DNA of 64,000 nt from Macrocybe gigantea (taxonomy: Eukaryota; Basidiomycota; Agaricomycetes; Agaricales; Callistosporiaceae): contig SJRY01000120.1 in assembly GCA_011319805.1 (NCBI GenBank), positions 186,001-250,000 on the forward strand, written 5' to 3'. A program made the translations under genes and the position numbers. The notes under the pieces were generated by a model. That model made no database searches and was not told where the DNA came from. It saw only the letters and a list, made by a program, of their open reading frames with translations. Shown here piece by piece: positions 12,648 through 25,200 of the stretch. Within the stretch, counting starts at the first letter, position 1; each line of letters starts with the position of its first letter.

Positions 12648-14651
12648 TCAAGCTCGATTTTTCATCGCCGCAGCATGCGATTGCAAGATAGGGTAGACAG
12701 GTCCATCCGGATAGACCGCATATCCGTCGTTGGGGGTGTTACCGCTAGCGGAGAGGGTCCACAGTCAATACCTTGGCTTGTCAGAAACGAGCATTCTTAC
12801 CTCGAAAGGTGAGAACCAGATTGCCTAAGAGAAATATGAAACCGCTCAGCATCATGGTGCAGATGCCCTCTGAAACAAACGCAACACACCAGATGAGATC
12901 ACCTGTCAAGCCGGAGGACACAATCTCGTTGAACCACGCCGTGTAAACGGTGGGTTGGTTGCTCGTCACGCCAAATTCTTCGAGGAGGACAGGCTTTCCG
13001 ACTCTGTTTTGAGAAGTCGCATGGTCCGCGATCCACTGAACACCCCATTGTTGAGGGTTACCGCCTTGACCCCAGCTTTCCTGTATGTGAAGGTCAGACG
13101 AAGCCCAGAAGGTCAGCGACCAAACGCCTACGGGGTAAGACTGGTCGAAATGCATTGTTAGCTAGATCGGTAAGGAAGAATAATCATACACGCGTACATG
13201 ACATGTGCCAAAGTCGAGCGTGCTAATAGCTAAATTGACGTCAAAATCAATGCCTTCACTTCCTCTGGAGAAGAAAGTCAATGAACGAGAGAAAGGCAGA
13301 GAAGCAATGAACGCGGACTGGTAAGGGTAAGTCGGCGCGCTGGGCTGGTTGTAGAAACCTTCATCACCAAGTGCGACGAGATGGTTTGGATCAATGGATT
13401 TGATAAACGCAGACATGGTCTTCGCCCACGCCGTGATGGTAGCGGTGGTACAATTGCCTGAAGTCGCACTACAGGGCCAAGAAGGTCAATTACCAACACC
13501 AAGTCGCATGTGTGAACGAAATTTACCCAGTGCTTCCTCTGCATCTCGGTTCATTGGCGAGTTCCCAAGCCATGATAGTCGGCTCGTTCACATAACGACC
13601 GACGAAGGTCTTGACGTAATTTTGGAATGCGGCTTGAACCCTGCTATCCGTGTAGAAGAGGTCATGGTTCGTCGAGCCAGTGATTTGTCGGACATAGACG
13701 TCCATTCCACCATAATCCGCCCTACATGACGTTTGAATGTATTATTGAATGTCATATCAAGTCAGTTGCTAACCAGTTGTTGGTCCTTTCATTTCGATCA
13801 GCTCGATGAACCCACCGGCAGTGGATGAAAGTACTCACAACGCAACGATGAGGCGAATGCCGTTAGCTTTAGCCGCGGCAACGACATTGTCTAGAGGCCA
13901 ATTGTTGTCAAGATCACTTGCATTCGGTACAAGACGATGATGCTTGCCGAAATTTTGTAGACCGGTTGCGCCAGTATTGATAGTAGGCGTGCTTCCAGAC
14001 CAGACCTGATAGTAGTTTCCGTTCGGCGATGTGACCTCGTTGAAGCCCCTGATGTGCAAAGTAAAGGTGTTGGATTTAGACATAGAGAGAAATGGTCAGA
14101 TACAATACTGACCATGTTCTGATGGTTGTTCCGCCAGCTTTTGCAATATCGGAAAAGGCTGCGTTCATATTTGCGGTACTAAGTCCAGTCAGGCCAATCC
14201 AGTAGGCATTTCCCCTAGGATGAGAAAACAGGTCAAACGAAGTATAAGCGCGGACAAAAAGGAATGACTACCCCACGACGGTATATTTGGCGCCATTTAG
14301 AGTAAACCTAGTACCGGAGACCTTAACGAAACCGGTGGATGCTGGGGGAGCCGAAGTCGTCGAAGTCATCGTTGTCGTACGCGTCGTCGTGGAAGTAGTA
14401 GTCGGCGTCGCGGTTGTTGACGAAGCGGGAAGACACTGAGAATACCAATCGTTCTGATATGTACAGACAGCTCCGGCAACACAGGCTGTAGTTCATTTCT
14501 CGTGAGTGACATGGAGCAAACGTAACATGGCTAGAAACAAACTCGTATCGCCAGTCCATCCAATGCCACCGCACTGGGCCCACAGCGGTTGTGCTGCGAA
14601 CACGGGGTACGCTGATAACGCTAATGCAATGAGGCTTGCAGGAAGAAACAT
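12648..14651 (-). CDS. GH5 endo-beta-1,4-mannanase with N-terminal CBM1
   Basis: Secreted plant-wall hydrolase predicted to cleave mannan and glucomannan. The chosen ATG gives a signal peptide [24 protein letters not shown]1 cellulose-binding module follows ([15 protein letters not shown] to [10 protein letters not shown]), then a Thr/Ser linker and the GH5 barrel: [25 protein letters not shown], the acid/base Glu in [19 protein letters not shown]-like [14 protein letters not shown], and the nucleophile Glu in PVLLEEFGV. The end reads GDLIWQSGSHLSSGNTP to [10 protein letters not shown]. About ten short introns occur, including a 24-nt exon encoding QSGSHLS and one GC-AG intron (13891-13947). 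The subfamily looks like GH5_7 (Man5A type). No frame break was found. Confidence 0.9.
13891..13947 (-). other. GC-AG intron in the mannanase gene
   Basis: 57-nt intron with donor TTCG/GCAAGC and acceptor CTCTAG/AC. Splicing joins LQNF to [11 protein letters not shown], the conserved continuation. Without it an unrelated insert ([11 protein letters not shown]) would interrupt the barrel. Confidence 0.75.
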
Positions 14652-15099
14652 GATGTCAGAGGCGCATTGTAGAGGGTTGTTTCCAACGTACTTTTAAGTG
14701 GTTTCGCGACCTTCACGGAAAAAAATCCGAACGGGAATACTCGCTACCGAGACGTCCTACGGAGTATTCTCGCAGCCTAGTTGAAAGCAGGGGAAATCGC
14801 GAGGAAATGCCGTTTGAAATATAAAGCTGAACCTGTGACGGGGCAGGTGAACATGAATGTTGTCAGAATCAAGTGCTTCTGCCACGAATCGCGGTCAATC
14901 ACGAGGGAACGCTTCCACGGACGCGACTGCGGACCGTTGGAGGTGCAATGAAATCCGCTGATCCAAAACGGGAAAAGGTCACGACTTGTCTATATTTGGC
15001 AATGGCGACCTTGTGTCCACGTAGATCACGTGTCACGCTACCTAACACGCCTTCCTTGTCTTTCCACACTCATTTTTACCGTAACCTCTTTCATCTGAC
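14652..15099. promoter_or_regulatory. Divergent promoter region of mannanase and centrin
   Basis: Both genes start from this 448-bp stretch. It contains a perfect 8-bp inverted repeat, GAATACTC at 14735-14742 and GAGTATTC at 14762-14769, with a 19-nt spacer. The repeat is about 85-120 bp upstream of the mannanase ATG and could bind a dimeric regulator; this is inference. Confidence 0.45.
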
Positions 15100-15793
15100 A
15101 TGTATAGCTCCGCGGCGGTACAAAAGGCCAAAAGGCGAGTGCATGCGCGTCCCGAGCTCTCCGACGAGCAGAAACAGGAGATCAAAGAAGCGTTTGAGTT
15201 GTTTGACACGGACAAGGATGGGTGCATCGACTACCACGAGCTCAAAGTCGCGATGCGCGCCTTGGGCTTTGATATGAAGAAGGCAGAGGTCTTGAAAATA
15301 CTGAGAGATCATGATAAAACAGGACATGGTCTAATGGACTTCGAGGATTTCGCGAAAATCAGTGAGTGGCCATTTGTCATGGACCGAAGCGCCAACTCGT
15401 TTCCACGCCTCTTTTTTTTGTCATTTTTGTCTTCTTATCTACGCGTTTTCCGTGCGCATCGCGACCATACATTCCCTTTCGTACGCGGCTAACATTTTTT
15501 TACAGTGAGCGAGCGGATAATGGCACGGGACCCAATGGAGGAAATACGACGCGCCTTTCACCTATTTGATGATGACAACACAGGGAAGATCAGTCTCAGA
15601 AATCTCAGGCGCGTCGCAAAAGAGATTGGGGACCGGTTAGAGGACGATGAACTGTGAGTTGCCTTGGCTTTTGTCGTCGACAGCAACATCTGACGTCGCG
15701 TTTAGCCAAGCAATGATTGACGAGTTTGACCTCGATCAAGATGGCGAAATCAACGAGCAGGAGTTCTTTGCCATCATGACAGACGATGCATGA
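15100..15793 (+). CDS. CDC31: Centrin (Cdc31-type EF-hand protein)
   Basis: Small calcium-binding protein of the spindle pole body, also found in nuclear export and DNA repair complexes. Three exons (15100-15361, 15506-15653, 15706-15793) give 165 residues, the usual centrin length. EF-hand 1 is [12 protein letters not shown] after [11 protein letters not shown]-hand 2 is [16 protein letters not shown]-hand 3 is [12 protein letters not shown] after RRAFHLF. EF-hand 4 is [12 protein letters not shown], then FFAIMTDDA. Loops 1, 3 and 4 keep the acidic ligands; loop 2 ([12 protein letters not shown]) is plausible but less canonical. The Lys/Arg-rich N-terminus [19 protein letters not shown] is typical of centrins rather than calmodulin. 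The frame is intact. Confidence 0.93.
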
Positions 15794-18700
15794 ATACTAT
15801 GCATATCAAATCCGACATCTTCGTCCCCGCGCCCAATCTATTGTCTCCCATCTCTCACCGTCATCTGGCTTTCGGTTCTTATCCCTTCCAATCATTTTCA
15901 CATTGCCCTCCCTTGTTCCACATTAACCTTGAACTAGCCAAGAAACTCGTTCTGCAGTTGTGTACGTCCCGCTTCGCTCTGCTGCTGTGAACGCAAGTCT
16001 CTTATCATTACGTCAGATTTTGGTATTCCCAGCATTGTGTAACTTAATAGCGTGCATCGGGCGTGTAGCAATCCACAATATACTTGCATTCAATGCATGC
16101 CTTACTGGCCGTCACCCACCACATCTGGGACGAAATAGCACCACAGTGAACCCAACGAGATGCGCCTACCGTCCCCAACCTACTGTGCTAGTCCTAGGCC
16201 CGGATCCTCCTGAAAACAAAATTGAATGTCAGTGGACCACGGACCCGCTGCAGCGGTTACGTTCTGCAAAGTATTGCTCTAAAGCCGCTATCTCGAAGAA
16301 CACGTAAGACCCTAATATGCCGACCTAGCGGTGACGCATGTGCTCCTCTAATTCGATCATTCAAGAGTCCTGCCTTGCTGTACGCCATTAAACGGCTGAG
16401 GGTGTTTTGGCTAATAATATATTTGGTTAGCCTGATTAACCTGGCAGTTCGTGCCCTCTTAGTGGAGTGGCTGCGAGGCTTGTGCGATTGTTGGGTATGG
16501 TATGCCTTTAGATTGAACCCGCAATCATGGGACTTAATTAAAACCGTGCCTGAAGCAGCCGCTAACGCGTGGGCGGTCCATCATTGTTCACTGTTCACGT
16601 TTTCCGTGCTCGGCTGCGCACTCATCCGCTAATCGCCTTGACAAAAGTCAGGGCCGCCAGGGTGAGGGCGAAACTCAATCATCAGAAACCAATCTCGCGA
16701 CTTGTAAAGCGGCGTTCGCAGGGAAGATATGACAGGACCCGGATGCCAGTCATGTGTGGTAATCAAATGACCAGAATTTGACACCAAAATGGAGGGGAAA
16801 ACTGCTCTACCTTTGTCGAAGGCCTGTGGCGGATAGGCACAACAACTTCCGAGGACACTTTTCGACTTGCTCGGATCCCAAATGTTCACTTTTCTTGCCC
16901 TCAAATGGACGGCCTGCAGTCTATAAACCGAAGCGATTGCATCGTATCCATTCTTGGTTAGCGGGCGCTTTTACGTTCTAACAAAATACAGGCCACATGG
17001 TACTGGTTATATGGGCTCACAGGGTCGGCGAGAGTTGCGTCGCAGCTGATGTTCAGATGCTTTTAAAGCAAGCAACGTTAATCCGCCAACCAGGGTCTCC
17101 TCGCAAGGCATAAACACGCCCTGAACATCACTACTCTCATACCTCGCAAGATACCTTAATTCAGCATGTGTGCCGCTATGACTCGCAACCCATTCCGATA
17201 TGAAAGCTGGGCAGTGGCAACTGGCCAGCCGCCGTTCCGGATGCGTTTCAATGCAACGAGGTTTAGATCCGCTGCGTTTGGCTGTGTTTGGTAGCTTGCG
17301 GATCCGACGGGGCACCGCCTCCCCGCCTTGAGCCGCCAGAAATGGAGATCGAGGCTTGCAAGGCTGAAACAGAGCGATGACGAGGATCTCATGCGTGATG
17401 GATGTGAAAATGATGTTCATGGCCGGTGGAATGCTCCCACCATTGAGTGACAGACGAGAGTGCATCACGCACAACTGCTTGCGGCGTTGTGATCCAATCG
17501 CAGAGCTCCACCCTTCCATAAGTCTTACTGCGAACGCCCGCGGTATATGACACCCATCCCAAGACAGAAAGCTGGGCAGCCGGCATGAAGACAGCTTTCC
17601 ATCACGTCTTAGCAAACATGCAAGACATCATTGCGTCACCTTACGCCATTTTGTTTTCCCTAAATGAAAACGGCGCGGAAAGGCCATCGAAACGGACGAT
17701 GAAGCAATATGAATTATGCTTGAATGCGTGGCTTTGATTGTGGTTGCGCCGAGAGGCTGTATCTAGACGCAAACGCAGCCAGTGACTCGGACTGCTTGGC
17801 AAAGTCGCATCACATCAGCAAGACATTCTCCAATTAGTCACTGATGAATGAAATCCCCAGCGATATTCGAGTTCTTGTGCTTCTTGATGCACATGTCCAG
17901 GATGCTTCCGGCACCACCTATGAAGAGCAGATAAACTTCCATTATGAAAGACATGGCTATCGAGCGCGGTTACCTGAGATAGACTATCATTTTGCATCTC
18001 TAATTCGCTACAACGAGGGCTTAGAGGGGAAAGCATTCGTCATAGAGGAGCGCACAGATAAGGGTAAAGTTAAGCTCAAGGTGCTGCAAGTTCATCCGGA
18101 ACAAGGACGTCCATATGGGTAGAAAGGGCAGCCTAATAGCGAGGGACAAGGGGGATAGCAGCAGGAACACATGCCTGAAAATTTCGTTTTGGAGGCAAAA
18201 TAATACAACGTGTGTAACGTAAGAGGTTTGAAATGTATGGTAATATACTATATTGTACGTAGCTGTCGTTCAACAGACCGTACGCAAGGGGAATACGATA
18301 AAGGATGTTGTTGAGGATCACCGGAAGGGGGATGGACGATTGGGAATCGGAATTTGCTGGTAATACAGTTTGGGCTAGGAAATCAACAAAAAGAGGGCAT
18401 CTAAAGAGAAGCGAAAAGCGTTTACTGGTTGGGTTGGGAAAATATGGGAGTTGTAGGATAATAAAAAAAAAAAACAGCCCGCGATCAGGAAGAGAACACA
18501 CAAAACCCTTGACACATACAACAAAACGAAAGCCGTAAGAGAAGACGGAAAGGAAGAGGCGAAGAACTTCGAGCGAGGTGGCATAATACTAATAATAGGG
18601 TAGCAGATGTTCTCGTCCGTTCGAGATGAGCATTTTTTGGGAGGGCTGCCTGTGGATATTCAGAGAGAAAGAGGACAAGAAACATGAGAATGGATGGCAT

Positions 18701-18825
18701 AAATATTTATGACGTCGTAAAGTCATCATTGGGGAGGTGGGCATTAGGCGGCTGCTTCGGCTCGGGCTTTGTGGGTAGACCGCGTTTGTTGGGTGGCTGA
18801 GGGCGTCGGGAATAACCCACTCGGA
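15794..18825. other. Gene-poor 3.0-kb region
   Basis: Contains the centrin 3' flank and the 3' flank of the C2H2 gene. Codon patterns look non-coding: long frames on the minus strand near 17007-17615 and others show no domain and no intron-compatible continuation. One short plus-strand frame at 17844-18122 is listed separately. I see no transposon ends, tRNA or rRNA. Confidence 0.45.
17844..18122 (+). CDS. Short unrecognised frame, possibly a gene remnant
   Basis: Starts ATG, 92 codons, beginning MNEIPSDIRVLVLLDAHVQD and ending with HPEQGRPYG. The composition is protein-like (mixed hydrophobic and acidic, one alternating helix-like stretch). I recognise no family and no flanking exon. It could equally be chance in a gene-poor stretch. 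Confidence 0.2.
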   Translation: MNEIPSDIRVLVLLDAHVQDASGTTYEEQINFHYERHGYRARLPEIDYHFASLIRYNEGLEGKAFVIEERTDKGKVKLKVLQVHPEQGRPYG

Positions 18826-21542
18826 CTAGCTGATGTTCTTTGGAGGCACATAGTCCTTGTGCACCCGCATGTGCTGGCCAAGATTATCGTGTCGACTAAA
18901 GTCCTTGCCACAGCCTGGGTATGGACACCTGTGAGCTGCAAACCAAAAAAAAAAAACGTTTGATCAGCACGAGGCGCTCGGAGACCCGAGAAAGACGAGC
19001 GACTCACGTTTCTCATACGTATGGATGCTCCTCACATGGCGTTTGAGGTGCTCTCCCCGGGCGAAGAGCTTGCCGCATCCATCGACTTCACAGGTATACG
19101 TCCTCGTGCCCTTGCTCGCACCTGTGCCGCCAATGGCGCCGCTGATCGTGTTCCTTTTCCTGCCGACGCCCAGATGCGATTCGCCAGGCGGGATGCCAGC
19201 CGCAGCGGCGGCGGCAGCGATCTCCGCCTGGAACTCGTCGACAGTAGGCACTCGTCTGCCGCGCGACTTCTTGGTGAGGTTGGGCACGGGTACAGGTATA
19301 GGGAGGGCCGCGCCAGGTCTGGTGCGGCGTCGGACCGTTGTCGTCGAGGCGGCACTGGACATGGACGACCCTGAAGCATCAATTGAACGGCCCATCGGCA
19401 GAACAGAGGGAAACGAGTACGACCGACGATTACGCAGACGGGGCTGAGGGCCACCGCTTGATCCTGCGCTGTCGTCGCTTGAGAAGATCCGGCGAACGAG
19501 TGCTGCTGCTGCTGCTGTTGATCCAGCTCGAAGGGCATGTTGGATCAGTTGGCGAGGTCGGAGAGACGGAAGAAGAGTAGTTCGGGTATGGGTTGAACCT
19601 CGAACGCAGACTCTTTGATTCTCCATACGGATAGAACGTTGACGTGGATGAGAGGTACAGCTGCCGACAAGATCGGCCAGGCAGGTATTCAGGATCATGG
19701 TCGTCATCCTCTGTATCGCTCTCCGGCTCTTCGTTCCCTGCGTCCTCGTGTGCTGTGAAAGATTGGAGTTTGACAGAGTCGCTGAACCGTCTTTCGGTAG
19801 TGCCTGACCTCGCCGGCTCTCGTCTGACTGGCCGATATGTGCTGCGACAGGCCTGGCCATGTAGTTGATGTCAACATCCTCGTCGCCTTCAGCGTCAGCT
19901 TCACCATCGACCGCATCAACCCGCGTGCCGACGACAACTCCATCTGGAACGTAAACGTCTGGCCGTGATGTCTCACATTCATAAATTCTCCCATTCACCA
20001 AAGGCTGGGCCCATGGTTCGTCGCGGACAAGTCGATCGTCACCTGTTTGATTAGCCGCACTCATCGCATCTTTACTCGACATCAGGTCTGCTGCGCAGAC
20101 ACCCGTAAAGCTTGAGCCAGGTTCGCCAACGTAGCCTGGGGCCATGGCTGCCCGCGTGTCGACAGCTGGTTGGTAATAACTGCCTTCAGAGGAGACCTCG
20201 CGATAGATGGGAGGCTCGGACGATGAGACTGTGTAATTGGAGGATATGTGCTTCGCGTGCTCGTCCAGATTTTGTGGTGGCTGGTTGACCGAGTAAGTCG
20301 GCGATTGCTGCTGGTAGGACATGTGGACCTGGGGATAATACGATGGAGAGATAGGCGATTGCAATTCGTGTGGTGATGACTGAGCGTCGGCGAGACGTTG
20401 ACCCGGAAGTGATGTGTCGAAGACGTGCCTTTGCTGTGAAATGCTGTGAACATCGGCATTGGGTACCTGAGTCTGGGGTTGGGTGCCATATGTCCCTGCT
20501 ATGTGATAAGCGCTCAACAAGGCAAACTGTATCCTAATTGCATCGCACCTCGTTGAATACCCTCGTCGACGATGGGAGAATGGTAGCTTCTGCTCGCATG
20601 ATTAAGGGCATCGGACATGTCTGCCCGAAACTCGGGGGCCAGGTCGCGGCCTTGCACCGGATTTGGATATCGCTGAGCTACTGTGACCGAGTAGCTCGTT
20701 GTCTGTGGGTAGGACGAAGCAAACTCGAGATTGCCCGGGGAGGCCTGTTGATGCGAAGAACCCCACTCGTCTGTCTCCACGCCGAAAATTCCTGGATCCG
20801 CCTGCGTCAGAGATGCACCAATCGCGGAAGGGTTTTGTTCGACATGGTGTTGATTGGTACCGCCGATAAGAGGCGAATGTGTAGTCAGAGCGGGGGATTG
20901 GTATTGTGGAATCTGCGATGGAACGGGTATAGGGACGGGGGAGTGGATCACGACTGGCGACGGGTGATGAGGATGTTGCTGCGACTGCTCGTCTCGGAAG
21001 GACGGCCGCCGTGGTGGCATGTAGATGCCAGACATGTCGGGCAGACGTTGGGGATCACCTGGCAACGCCTGCGACGGAACCTGCTGCCTGGACGATTGAT
21101 AACGCACCGAATTGGGCTGAAAGTGCTCAGGATGTTGAGGATGCGGAAGCAACGGCCGCTTCGGCGCCGTGGTGACATCGTGCTTGGACCAATCCATCAT
21201 GTAGTTGTAGTCTGTGGACACCGACGAGCCGGCGGAAGACGCGGTCGAGTGTGTGCCACTGGACGCAGAGGCAAGAGTGGGTGGAGTGGGGTGTGCAGTA
21301 AGCAAAAAATTGCTCGGGTCGACGACGTTGTGGGAGGCGGGATCGGGTGAAGAGACGAACCGTTCAGAACTCGGAGTGCTTTCGGGATAAGAAGCACTGG
21401 AGCAAGAAGAGAAGGGTGAAGGAACGGAGTAAGAAGAGTGGGCTGGGCTTATTGGGGAAGCCATAACCACGGTGGAGTTAGGGGGAAAACAGGTAGGACG
21501 TGGAGGAAAGTCAGCAGGGTGCTGCTGGTGGATAGACAGCAT
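18826..21542 (-). CDS. C2H2 zinc finger transcription factor (three frame breaks)
   Basis: A predicted DNA-binding regulator with two adjacent C2H2 fingers at the C-terminus. Finger 1 reads YTCEVDGCGKLFARGEHLKR then HVRSIHTYEK. Finger 2, in the last exon, reads HRCPYPGCGKDFSRHDNLGQ then HMRVHKD, ending VPPKNIS. The finger pair resembles the Msn2/Msn4 class (EHLKRH, DNLxQH). Just before it lies a basic motif LTKKSRGRRVPT, shared with the second C2H2 gene at 29.9 kb. The long N-terminal half is rich in Ser, Pro and Gln, with a Q run near 19510 and an acidic patch EPESDTEDDDHDPE. Frame breaks, each a missing base, fall near 19801-19816, 19531-19545 and 19471-19490. The ATG at 21542 is the first in frame; an upstream exon may exist because the frame stays open to about 21635. 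Confidence 0.8.
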
Positions 21543-22058
21543 TGGTCTCGAGAGTGAAGGCCAGTCGGACCAAGACACGTCAGGCGAGGAGGCGTAAGGA
21601 CGAGGATACGGCCGCGACGGGGTAGGCGGAATCACGGAGAGGGCAGAAAAATATATATAATCTGGAGAGATTTGTTAGGCCATGATTGCAAAGGGAAATC
21701 AATTGGGAGAGTTTGAAAAAGAGTTTGTCAGATCGCACCTTGGCGCCGGATGTGATCGAAAGCAGCGCGGAATAAGGGCTGGACCAATGGAACAGCTCGA
21801 TGCACGGTTGTGGAATGGGGGGAAGGATTGGGCCGAGGCGAGGACGTTATGAATGAAAATCGAAGAGTTAAGGCACAGGAAAGAGGCGAAGAAGAAGAAA
21901 AGGCAAGCCTGCGTGCAACGGGTTGATGATAAAGGTTGTTGGAAAAGACGAATCGTTCGCAAAAACTCCAAAACTTGCCCAGATTCCAGATATAAACCTA
22001 CCCAAAATTCTGTCGATCGATCTCAGATAAGTCGCCAACACAAACACACACAGGCACC

Positions 22059-22268
22059 ATGAAATTAGACTTGCCCTCATACTCCGTTGACGGAGCCCCC
22101 TTCCCATACACCACAGAGCAGGCTTGGGCAGCAGGTTCACTCACCGAGCCACAGAGCATGGGCACGTTCTTCCACCTCTGGTCCGCGGCAGCCTATGCAC
22201 AGCGGAACAGCATCAGCAAAGCATTCGCCCGAACGAGTCGAGTCATTTTCGACGGCTTGCGCTATTGA
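22059..22268 (+). CDS. 69-residue frame of unknown status
   Basis: ATG in the context CAGGCACCATGAAA (A at -3), reading MKLDLPSYSVDGAPFPYTTE and ending SRVIFDGLRY. An AGATATAAACC sequence lies about 70 bp upstream. It could be a small protein gene or a frame in a long non-coding transcript. No family is recognised. Confidence 0.25.
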   Translation: MKLDLPSYSVDGAPFPYTTEQAWAAGSLTEPQSMGTFFHLWSAAAYAQRNSISKAFARTSRVIFDGLRY

Positions 22269-25200
22269 AGGGTCTGCGCTTCTCTCCATAAACAGTCTTC
22301 TCTCAGATCGGGAACATACCCCGTTTTTTCGGTGAGAACCTGCCTTTTCCAGAAGCCTGCCCTCACTGCTTACGGCACTGCCACCCGTCAGAGCGTGACG
22401 CCGAACCAAACAACCGCTCTTCTCCGAGCTAGAAATCAACTGACATTTATTCCTGGCCATCAAACATAAAATTCATCCTCGACCTGTTTCTTTTTTGTTC
22501 CCAACGCTGGGTCATCCACGCGCCTCACATTGATCCGGGCGCAGATCTTCCTCTTCAACGACCCCACGCCATTTATGTCCGTCTCCGTTTCCCCGTCTCA
22601 GACCAGGCGGAAAGTGGTGTAGTTCGGGGATGGAATAAAAATCACTTAAAAATCACTAAAATTCAATTCAAATATTAGTCTCCATTCCCTCCTCTTGAAA
22701 TGTCCGGTGTTTCCGCAACCCGGTATCCATTGCCTGGCCAGCCCTCGTTCCTTGCGACCAAACTAATCATCTGAGATCCTTGCCACGTCTGCCATCAGGG
22801 CCTCTCGTAATTGAATTTCATTTACCATCATCTGTCATCCTGGTGCGTCTCTTCACTGGATTGTCCTTTCGATTGGTCTTCTATGACGCCGGTCAAGCGT
22901 GGACCACGCGGCGTTCAGTTCAAAGTGTCCGACACTCAACCTCTCGCATGGCGTCCCCATCTTGCAGACACGAAGGCCGGAGAAAAAAGCATTCAAAGGA
23001 TCTTTCGTGCCGTGACCGAGATCCCTTTTTTGTTTTTTCAAATCTATTGATGAAAATTACTCAAAAATCCACACGCAAATATTTTTGATATGACCTTTCC
23101 AAAATTTCCTTGCCTCGCTCATGCCTGTTTCCCGAGTTGGATGATTTTCGCAATTTCTGTTGAACCTGAACCTCACCATCTGATTCGCCACATATTGGAC
23201 CATCCCTCGTTTGTATCGCATTCCTTGGCGGCCCCCGCCCGGCGCCTTTAGGTTACGAAATTTCTTTGCCCGCAATTGTTTCGTATCTTGGTGACTGACA
23301 GTTCCTTCCTTTGCGCCCTCGAAGGAGGAAATCAGAAAGTCGAGAAACGCGAACGAGATATCCGGATGGAAACAGCTTCGATCGAGGAACTTGAACAAAA
23401 ACGTGCGTGTCTTTCTTGTCTCGTGTCTCTCAAACCTCTTTACCGAACGTCTCAGCGTCACTTCCTTCTTTAGGATTTGTCGGTATCATATCAAATATAT
23501 CTCAATATATCAGCGCGCGCTCAGAGTTCGCCAACCATGTGGACAAATCGCCACATCTTTTACTTGCCTACGTGAGTACATGTGTTGTGGTGTTGTGATG
23601 TTGTGATGGCACATCACCCACCCTCCAGCTAACGGAAGAGGCTTTGCGACCTATCGCGCGCGATCAATTGCGCTCCATTTTCTCCTTGGGATTTCGCAAC
23701 ATAAGACGGCATCATCGCCTATACCCATGGAACGTTTGAGCTTGTTCTGTCGATGATGCAGTATGCGCCATAACACGTTGTCAAAGCAGTATATCTAGGC
23801 CAATCAATCTGTACATGAGGGGACGAAAGCTGTACAGGACAGCAGGGTCTCGAGGCACGAAAGTCTATTGGACAGCATTCCTAACCTGCCTATGACAACG
23901 GATGCCCGGTGCTGGCCGACAGGACTCTCAAACCACCCATGCATGCTGCCATCATGAACGCAGAGCTGCGTTCTTCCAATCTCCTGCCACAGGAACGAGG
24001 TGCCGATTCTTTTATCCGCGGGGGTGGCATTTTACTCGTACTTCGCGCTTCTCGCTTCTTTGTCCGCAGACTAGCTTTTTGACGAGTTCGCTAGTTCGCT
24101 GGGGGTTTTTTTGTTCTCGCTGATCAGATGCTTACCAACGTTGCGAAACCTAACAAGACCTCGTGCTTCAGCGCCTCTGCCTCGTTTCCAAGCTAGCTCG
24201 CTCACGTGTCGGACGCTCCATGCTTTGCCCAACCTTAGTATGCCGTCGCCATAATTTCTCGGCACTTTGGCTGCCCCAAACCGGCGAGGCAATCAGGCTC
24301 CTTGCGATTAGCTTTCCGTGCTACGGTCTGGCGTACATAACCACCACAGCATCTAGTGAGCTTTACGTGTTTCGCGTCGTGCGCTTCTGAGCGTTTTTCT
24401 TTATCGCTGTCGCATCCATTACGTATTGATTTCATTAGAGTCTGGTAGAACCTCGATGCCATCGATGTACGACCTCGGATGCAAACCGCACATGGTCTCG
24501 GTGACCTGCTCCACACTGCCGACGCGTTAACACTTCTGCCATAAAACACTGCCTTTTTCTCCCTGCTGCGGTCCACAAGGTACATGTCGCTTCTCGTCGC
24601 TTCTCTTCGATTCTTCCTGTCGTCATGTCTTCCACGATGTATGCCTTCCTCTAGCGGTGTAGCCCGCCCTCGTAGGATTTTTGACGACGGGATCGGCCAT
24701 GCTACCAGATGGTCTGCAAAACATACTGATACAAAGAACCCTGCCAAGCGATGACGAACGCCGCTTGTGGCGTCAGTAGGGTAACGACATTCCTATGCAG
24801 ACGACCTTGCAGGAATCATGCCTCGTGCATTCCCATCGGGTGCTGAGAGAAAACAAAATAAGGAACGAGAGGAAAGGGGAAAATCCACCGTAACGCGACA
24901 TAACTCCGTTGATTAAACGCCTCCAGGGTTAATGGAGCGCGGTTGCAGTGCATGTATAGGCGAGTGCCACAGCCGGTGAATTGCGAAGAAAACTGATTTT
25001 GCCACAGACATCTTTGTTCTCTTGGAATGCTCCGAGATCCAGTGGGAAACGTGAGACCTGTCCCTGATGTTGACGAGTTGGACGTTGGTCTTCACTTTTC
25101 CATAGCAGCCGTCCAATCAGCACATAGAGCAGACAGCCCGCTCGCTGACGATGCAGTCGAGCGTGGGGTCGCTTGGCGCTGCTCGCAATCCTCCGGAAGG

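Noticed and set aside
17007..17615. Minus-strand frame of 202 codons in a gene-poor region
   Set aside because: No ATG with good context, no recognised domain, biased composition; probably chance.
20538..21350. Plus-strand frame of 270 codons
   Set aside because: It is antisense to the low-complexity half of the C2H2 gene.
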